Origin: Brettanomyces bruxellensis
Taxonomy: Eukaryota; Ascomycota; Pichiomycetes; Pichiales; Pichiaceae
NCBI RefSeq assembly: GCF_011074885.1
Contig: NC_054689.1
Span: 1,798,001-1,862,000 of the forward strand
Direction: 5' to 3'
Length of the DNA: 64,000 bases
Shown piece after piece: positions 59,408 to 64,000 of this stretch (the first letter of the stretch is position 1; every line of letters starts with the position of its first letter). The notes beneath the pieces were generated by a model. The model did not search any database, had not been told where the DNA came from, and worked only from the letters and a program-made list of their open reading frames with translations. Both the position numbers and the translations under genes were made by a program.

Positions 59408-60283
59408 ATGACTGACGAGAAGATAATTTACGGAAAAGCTGAAGTGAATGAGGCAACACTTGATTACTGCATCATAGGACCGGCGAATGGTCCCTTAGTT
59501 ATTACCCTTCACGGAGGAAGGGGCTTTGGAAGCAAAGAGGGAGACTTCGAGGTCTACTCGAGACTTGCAAAGTTCGGTTATAAGGTTTTAGGTTTTGATT
59601 TCAGAGGCCACGGAAAATCGTCATTTACCCCACCATTCACTTTCTCACAGATAGTTGACGATATCGATGCAATGCGAAAGAAATTCATAAATGCCGGAGA
59701 TAAAAAATGCATTATAATTGGCGGTAGTTTTGGTGGATTTATTGCCCAAAAGTACGCTTTAACTTATCCGGAAAACCTTTCACACTTGATTCTTCGGGGA
59801 ACTGCTCCCAGTTATCACCATGAGGAAGCAGCATTTATCGAACTTAAAAAAAGACTACCAAATTTACCAATTGCCTCTGTCAATATGCTTGAGAAAGTAT
59901 TTTCGAAGTTTGAGAGTGATGAAGAAATGCGACTAGTTATGTTTGCACTCGGTCCCCTTTATTCTGAATCTTACGACGCAGATGCTGGTCTTAGATCATG
60001 CCTCGAAACTAGATATAAAGCTGCATCTCACAACCAACTATACTCCGAGCAGGAGAAATATTTTGATTATCGACAGGAACTACCAAATTTGAAAATTCCA
60101 ACCTTTATTTTTGATGGAGAAGAGGATTGGATATGTCCCAAAAGTCAATCTGAATTGCTCCATAAGTTGATTCCTAAGTCAGAGCTCTACATTTTTCCAA
60201 ATGCAAACCATAGTGTCCACCGGGAGTTCCCTGACCTTGTCGTAGAGAGAATTCGAATATTTCTCAACAAGGAAACAAACTGA
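59408..60283 (+). CDS. Alpha/beta hydrolase, S33 proline-iminopeptidase-like
   Basis: Alpha/beta-hydrolase fold protein of 291 residues. The frame begins one codon earlier with TTG; the ATG at 59408 is taken (MTDEKIIYGKAEVNEATLDY). Oxyanion region LHGGRGFGSKEGDF (HGG-G), then VLGFDFRGHGKSS, the nucleophile elbow IIGGSFGGFIAQKYA (Ser107), LILRGTAP, the acid in FIFDGEEDWICP (Asp near 244) and the base in FPNANHSVHREFP (His near 266): a full triad. HGGxG and LRG are shared with proline iminopeptidases. Beside oxoprolinase, a role in releasing N-terminal imino or oxoproline residues from peptides is attractive but unproven; other esterase or lactonase activities are possible. Confidence 0.8.
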   Translation: MTDEKIIYGKAEVNEATLDYCIIGPANGPLVITLHGGRGFGSKEGDFEVYSRLAKFGYKVLGFDFRGHGKSSFTPPFTFSQIVDDIDAMRKKFINAGDKKCIIIGGSFGGFIAQKYALTYPENLSHLILRGTAPSYHHEEAAFIELKKRLPNLPIASVNMLEKVFSKFESDEEMRLVMFALGPLYSESYDADAGLRSCLETRYKAASHNQLYSEQEKYFDYRQELPNLKIPTFIFDGEEDWICPKSQSELLHKLIPKSELYIFPNANHSVHREFPDLVVERIRIFLNKETN

Positions 60284-60990
60284 TTATTGAGAAATATTAC
60301 TGACAATAAATGAACACATGAATCTTGAAGTACTTTATTTTGCATTTGTCTTTTACTCGTCAGTAACAAACCCCCATATGAAACGCTAAAAAGCAGTAAA
60401 AACAGTAAAATTAGGAGCCTTTATTTCTCAAAAATCAAATCATGGCAACGTTATTTCAAGTCTAAATGCCTTGAATCTATTTTTTATTTAGGTTGTTTGT
60501 AAACTATTCATCATCTTAATTTGATTGTAAGATAACGTTCGAAATCGTGAAAAATACGTCAAAAGTATCGCGGGTTATAATTTTGCTTTCGGAAAAATGA
60601 TGTCACATTTCTTGTGATCACAACCGGTTAGTATGGCACGAAAGGGAAAATGGTATTTTTTGCAGTTGTGTCAGGCCATCGCTCAAAAGGACAACAAATT
60701 TATCTCTTTTTTGTTCTTTTTCATGCGCAAAAAAAAAAAAAAAAAGCGTATAGGGAAGCGCGGAAAAAGTTGGCCAAACATATAACAGTAATGGCTCGTT
60801 CAATCTTATTGTTATGGTTTGTTCATCGCAAAGCAATTGAATTTCATTTATCCGCCAATAAGAACAAAGAGAGTGAGATAAGAACAGAAATTCATTTATA
60901 TCTTAAAAAGTTTGAACGGAGGATTAATATAAAACAAAGGAAACATATTATTTAAGTTGCTGAGTTGTACACGAATAAATTCATATAGAT
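60284..60990. other. Region between the S33 hydrolase and HAP3
   Basis: HAP3 promoter and hydrolase 3' flank. Poly-A run near 60728-60745. An open frame at 60650-60955 is Lys-rich, spans the poly-A run and has no domain; not called. Confidence 0.4.
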
Positions 60991-62139
60991 ATGGGCGGCT
61001 ATCAACTTCGGGAACAGGACCGCTGGTTACCTATTGCAAATGTGGCCAGATTGATGAAGAATACGTTACCGGCTACTGCTAAGGTATCAAAAGATGCAAA
61101 AGAGTGCATGCAAGAATGTGTGAGTGAATTTATATCTTTTATTACAAGTGAAGCAAGCGATAAATGCTTAATGGAAAAGCGAAAAACTATTAATGGAGAA
61201 GATATCCTTTTCTCTATGAACAACCTTGGATTTGAAAATTACAGTGAAGTCTTGAAGATATATCTTGCAAAATATAGGCAACAGCAAGTTCTGAAGCAAG
61301 AGAGAGGAGAGCCAAGAAAGAAGAAGAAGAAGTATTCCAAAACTAGCTCTAAGAATAACGATGGAATGGACAAGCCAAAGACTAATGGAAAGAATGCAGC
61401 AAAGGTCAAGCAGGAGGCAAAGCAAAATGGCCTGGAAAGTGAAATGAATCAAGATTGGCGTGATATTCCGCATAGCGATATTAATAATGATAATTCTATT
61501 GCTGGTCAAAATAAGAGCAAAAGCATATCACAAGGGTCTAATAAAGTGGAAAAAGACATAGTCACGCAAAATGCAGGAATTCAGGATGGAAAGGATGAAG
61601 CTCATCACCCCGAAGAACGCGAAAAGGGGGTCCGTAGTGGTATTGCTACTGGTTACGTTGATCAATTATATGAGCAAAGTTATGGCACAGGGGGATATGC
61701 ACATAACCCAAATTATCACAATTCCAGCTACGGTGGAGGAGTCGACTTGACTAAACTGCCTATAAATGCTGCAGATGAGACTAATAGTGTGGTGGTCGGA
61801 TCAAAAAGTTCCCGTGTTACATCTCTGGCGGCATCGTCGGAACAACCAAACAACAATTCACAAGAGATGACATCGTCACATGCCATAGCAGCTGATGATA
61901 GCAGAACATCGGCACAGTACGGACGAAAGGCTGGTGACAATGATAATAGCATGTCAGTGCCGTATAATATGGCTCCACATATGAAGGCTACGACTACGGC
62001 TACCTCAAATGATGCAGAACTTTCATTGAATTTAAATGACAATGTTGCCTCAACTGTGTCAGAGACTGAGGAATTGGCAGGCCTGACAAATGGACATCAC
62101 GGTGAGAATGTTTTATATCGATATCAGGCCGACTTTTGA
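60991..62139 (+). CDS. HAP3: CCAAT-binding factor subunit Hap3 (NF-YB)
   Basis: Histone-fold subunit of the Hap2/3/4/5 complex that activates respiratory genes at CCAAT boxes. 382 residues. The NF-YB core is at residues 7-97: [91 protein letters not shown]. This includes the DNA-contacting [11 protein letters not shown] and the Cys residues typical of NF-YB. Then come a basic patch ([13 protein letters not shown]) and a long Asn/Ser/Gly-rich tail, with Tyr-rich [20 protein letters not shown] at about 228-250, absent from the short Hap3 of Saccharomyces (144 residues) but common in other yeasts. The ATG at 60991 gives the family-like N-terminus [18 protein letters not shown]. Confidence 0.95.
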   Translation: MGGYQLREQDRWLPIANVARLMKNTLPATAKVSKDAKECMQECVSEFISFITSEASDKCLMEKRKTINGEDILFSMNNLGFENYSEVLKIYLAKYRQQQVLKQERGEPRKKKKKYSKTSSKNNDGMDKPKTNGKNAAKVKQEAKQNGLESEMNQDWRDIPHSDINNDNSIAGQNKSKSISQGSNKVEKDIVTQNAGIQDGKDEAHHPEEREKGVRSGIATGYVDQLYEQSYGTGGYAHNPNYHNSSYGGGVDLTKLPINAADETNSVVVGSKSSRVTSLAASSEQPNNNSQEMTSSHAIAADDSRTSAQYGRKAGDNDNSMSVPYNMAPHMKATTTATSNDAELSLNLNDNVASTVSETEELAGLTNGHHGENVLYRYQADF

Positions 62140-62504
62140 GTGTGAAGAGCCTGAGTCCTCGATACTTTTTCATCCGCCTCTACAAAAATATTTTCAAGTT
62201 TTGAAATTACGGACGATCCTTTCCAACCCTAGTCTTTTTTTGCTTTGGTTTATTTATTCGAAATCTCGGACATTCTCTAGTTTTGTTTCCTGTGTTTAGA
62301 GCATATCCTTTTCCCTTTGTATTATTTTAATATGAATTGTTCCGTGAATGAAATATACCTCCAGATAGAATTTAGATTTTATTTAAGGCATCTCTTTTAC
62401 CAATACACATCTTCATAGAATACAAAAGGAGAGGGGGGGAAATACGCGTCTGAATTTTTGTTTTTTTACATCTGCGCGGGGTTTTGTATTTTAAGAAGCT
62501 ATGC

Positions 62505-62535
<31 letters not shown>

Positions 62536-62693
62536 CTTGAAACAGATCAGCATGCGAATGATATGGAGTCTTTTCACTGAGGAGATTTTTACTTGAGAAC
62601 ATATGCTTCATAGTGAGGTAAAGCACTATTTTTTTCGTTTTTATCTCTGGGATAAAGAAACGTATTCTATCCTTGAGTACAATCAAGATTAGA
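62140..62693. other. Upstream region of the GH76 gene
   Basis: Contains a 28-base poly-A run (62504-62531), probably a nucleosome-depleting promoter tract, and otherwise no feature. Confidence 0.45.
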
Positions 62694-64000
62694 ATGAAGT
62701 TCACCTCGATAGTTGCAGTTTTTTCTGCTCTTTTTGGATTCTGTAATGCGGTTGATCTGGACGTTAGCAGCTATGATTCTATAAGATCTGCATGTGCTTT
62801 GATTGCAGATGGTTTGATGGACTATTACTGGGGTTATCAATATGGAGGTACGGTTGGTATGTTTACCCATCCTTATTATTGGTGGGAAGCTGGAGGAGCA
62901 TGGGGATCCATGATCGACTACTCATTCTTTTTCCAGAATCATACATACGATAAAACGATCATAACAGCCATGGAATATCAGACTGGAGATGATGGAAATT
63001 ATATGCCTTTGAATCAAACCACCACAGAAGGTAATGATGACCAGGTTTTCTGGGGTATTGCTGCTATTCAGGCTGCCGAAAGGAACTTCACGAATCCATC
63101 TAAAAAGGATTTCCAATGGCTTTATCTTGCGCAAGGTGTGTTCAACACAATGGCATGGAGATGGGATAGCTCGTATTGTGATGGTGGCCTACGTTGGCAG
63201 ATTTTCCAATGGAATTCTGGTTATAATTATAAGAACACAGTTAGTAACGCTGGACTTTTCCACTTGGCTGCCAGGTTGGCAAGGTATACTGGTAATAGCA
63301 CATATTCCGAATGGGCAGAAAAAGTTTACGACTGGTTGGTTGGAGTGGAATTTGTTAATGAGGGAATAAAGACCCCTGGATATTATTTTGCGTATGATGG
63401 TGCATCAATCGAAGGAAATTGTACAACAATTAAGCCTTATCAGTGGTCTTACAACGCCGGATTGTTGATTGCAGGTTGTGCTTACATGTACAACAGTTCC
63501 GGAAATGATACTTGGTTGACTCGTACAAAAGGTTGGGTGAAAGGTGTTACCGTGTTCTTTAACAGTACTACGGATGTTATGTATGAGGCAGCTTGTCAAA
63601 ATGCCGGCACATGTAATAATGATCAAAGGTGTTTCAGGGCATATCTAGCCAGATTCATGAGTCTTACAGCTGTTTTAGCTCCTGATACTTATGACGATAT
63701 TATGACATATCTGACGGCATCCGCAAAAGCAGCTGCACAGTCTTGTTCTGGAGGTTCTGATGGACATACGTGTGGTATGAATTGGTTCGTTGATGGTTGG
63801 GATGGTAAATATGGATTGGGTGAACAGATGTCGGCGTTGGAAGTTATACAAAATTTACTCGCTTCTGAACGAGCTGCACCTTATACCGCAAAAAATGGAG
63901 GATCATCTACTGGATCTGGTAATGCTGGAATGGGGTCTACAGAAGAATCAGATAAACCTTTGGATTTGGATAAAGGAGATACTGCTGGAGCATCTATTAT
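62694..64000 (+). CDS. DCW1: Dcw1/Dfg5-type GH76 cell-wall protein, N-terminal part (cut by window edge)
   Basis: Predicted GPI-anchored endo-alpha-1,6-mannanase-like transglycosidase that moves GPI glycoproteins from the plasma membrane to wall glucan. The frame is open from the ATG at 62694 to the window end (435 codons). Signal peptide MKFTSIVAVFSALFGFCNAV (cleavage near 19-20). GH76 domain from about residue 22, with YYWWEAGGAWGSMIDY, the catalytic Asp pair in EGNDDQVFWG (Asp115-Asp116), WRWDSSYCDGGLRWQIF, YKNTVSNAGLFHLAARLARYTGN and YQWSYNAGLLIAG. Conserved cysteines (CQNAGTCNNDQRCFRAYLARFM, CGMNWF) match Dfg5/Dcw1. After about 400 comes a Ser/Gly-rich stretch that should lead to the GPI signal outside the window. 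DCW1 and DFG5 cannot be told apart here. Confidence 0.92.
   Translation, partial: MKFTSIVAVFSALFGFCNAVDLDVSSYDSIRSACALIADGLMDYYWGYQYGGTVGMFTHPYYWWEAGGAWGSMIDYSFFFQNHTYDKTIITAMEYQTGDDGNYMPLNQTTTEGNDDQVFWGIAAIQAAERNFTNPSKKDFQWLYLAQGVFNTMAWRWDSSYCDGGLRWQIFQWNSGYNYKNTVSNAGLFHLAARLARYTGNSTYSEWAEKVYDWLVGVEFVNEGIKTPGYYFAYDGASIEGNCTTIKPYQWSYNAGLLIAGCAYMYNSSGNDTWLTRTKGWVKGVTVFFNSTTDVMYEAACQNAGTCNNDQRCFRAYLARFMSLTAVLAPDTYDDIMTYLTASAKAAAQSCSGGSDGHTCGMNWFVDGWDGKYGLGEQMSALEVIQNLLASERAAPYTAKNGGSSTGSGNAGMGSTEESDKPLDLDKGDTAGASI

Noticed and set aside
60650..60955. 101-codon frame upstream of HAP3
   Set aside because: It runs through a poly-A tract (poly-Lys), has no domain and ends 36 bases before the HAP3 ATG in promoter space.

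Overview
This is a nuclear segment from a budding yeast (Saccharomycotina). Genes are compact and mostly intron-free. The three introns I can place are short, with GTAAGT 5' sites and TACTAAC-like branch points. The proteins are typically yeast (Ncp1, Pex3, Lrp1, Nop7, Mrd1, Rna1, Icp55, Rft1, Hap3, Dcw1/Dfg5). A conserved leucine of one permease is encoded by CTG and aligns with CTT in its paralogue, so CUG appears to be read as leucine. With modest GC (about 35-40 % by eye), this fits Pichiaceae such as Brettanomyces/Dekkera, Pichia or Ogataea. The genus is inference, not proven.

Left part (1-34 kb) is housekeeping. On the minus strand lie the 5' part of NCP1, PEX3, LRP1, a LIM-binding transcription regulator resembling Mfg1, NOP7 and MRD1, with GTF1 on plus between the last two. 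Three of these (LRP1, NOP7, MRD1) act in rRNA processing. Then come a spliced CST26-like acyltransferase, RNA1, MBF1 (with a perfect heat-shock element upstream), a small unrecognised single-span membrane protein, and an AP180-type endocytic adaptor whose reading frame is broken by a single shift in the ANTH linker. Next are a small spliced gene I could not name, a SUT-type sugar/H+ symporter, a PPR-like mitochondrial protein, a spliced COP9-signalosome-like PCI gene, ICP55, RFT1 and FMO1.

Middle part (34.5-60.3 kb) is accessory and much less dense. It holds a decayed hAT transposase, an M19 dipeptidase, two Dal5-type permeases, a Zn2Cys6 regulator, a glutathione S-transferase-like protein, a repressible-type acid phosphatase, a large 5-oxoprolinase and an S33 alpha/beta hydrolase. 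Two dispersed repeat families (called R1 and R2 here) run through it. Both permeases lie between an R2 copy on the left and an R1 copy on the right, although the permeases point in opposite directions. Dipeptidase, permeases, oxoprolinase, GST and iminopeptidase-like hydrolase suggest a peptide/glutathione/5-oxoproline scavenging neighbourhood, and the acid phosphatase adds phosphate scavenging. That joint role is inferred from families, not shown.

Right end (61-64 kb) returns to core genes: HAP3 (CCAAT-binding factor) and the start of a DCW1/DFG5 cell-wall GH76 protein cut by the window edge. I saw no convincing tRNA, rRNA, CRISPR or full-length retrotransposon.
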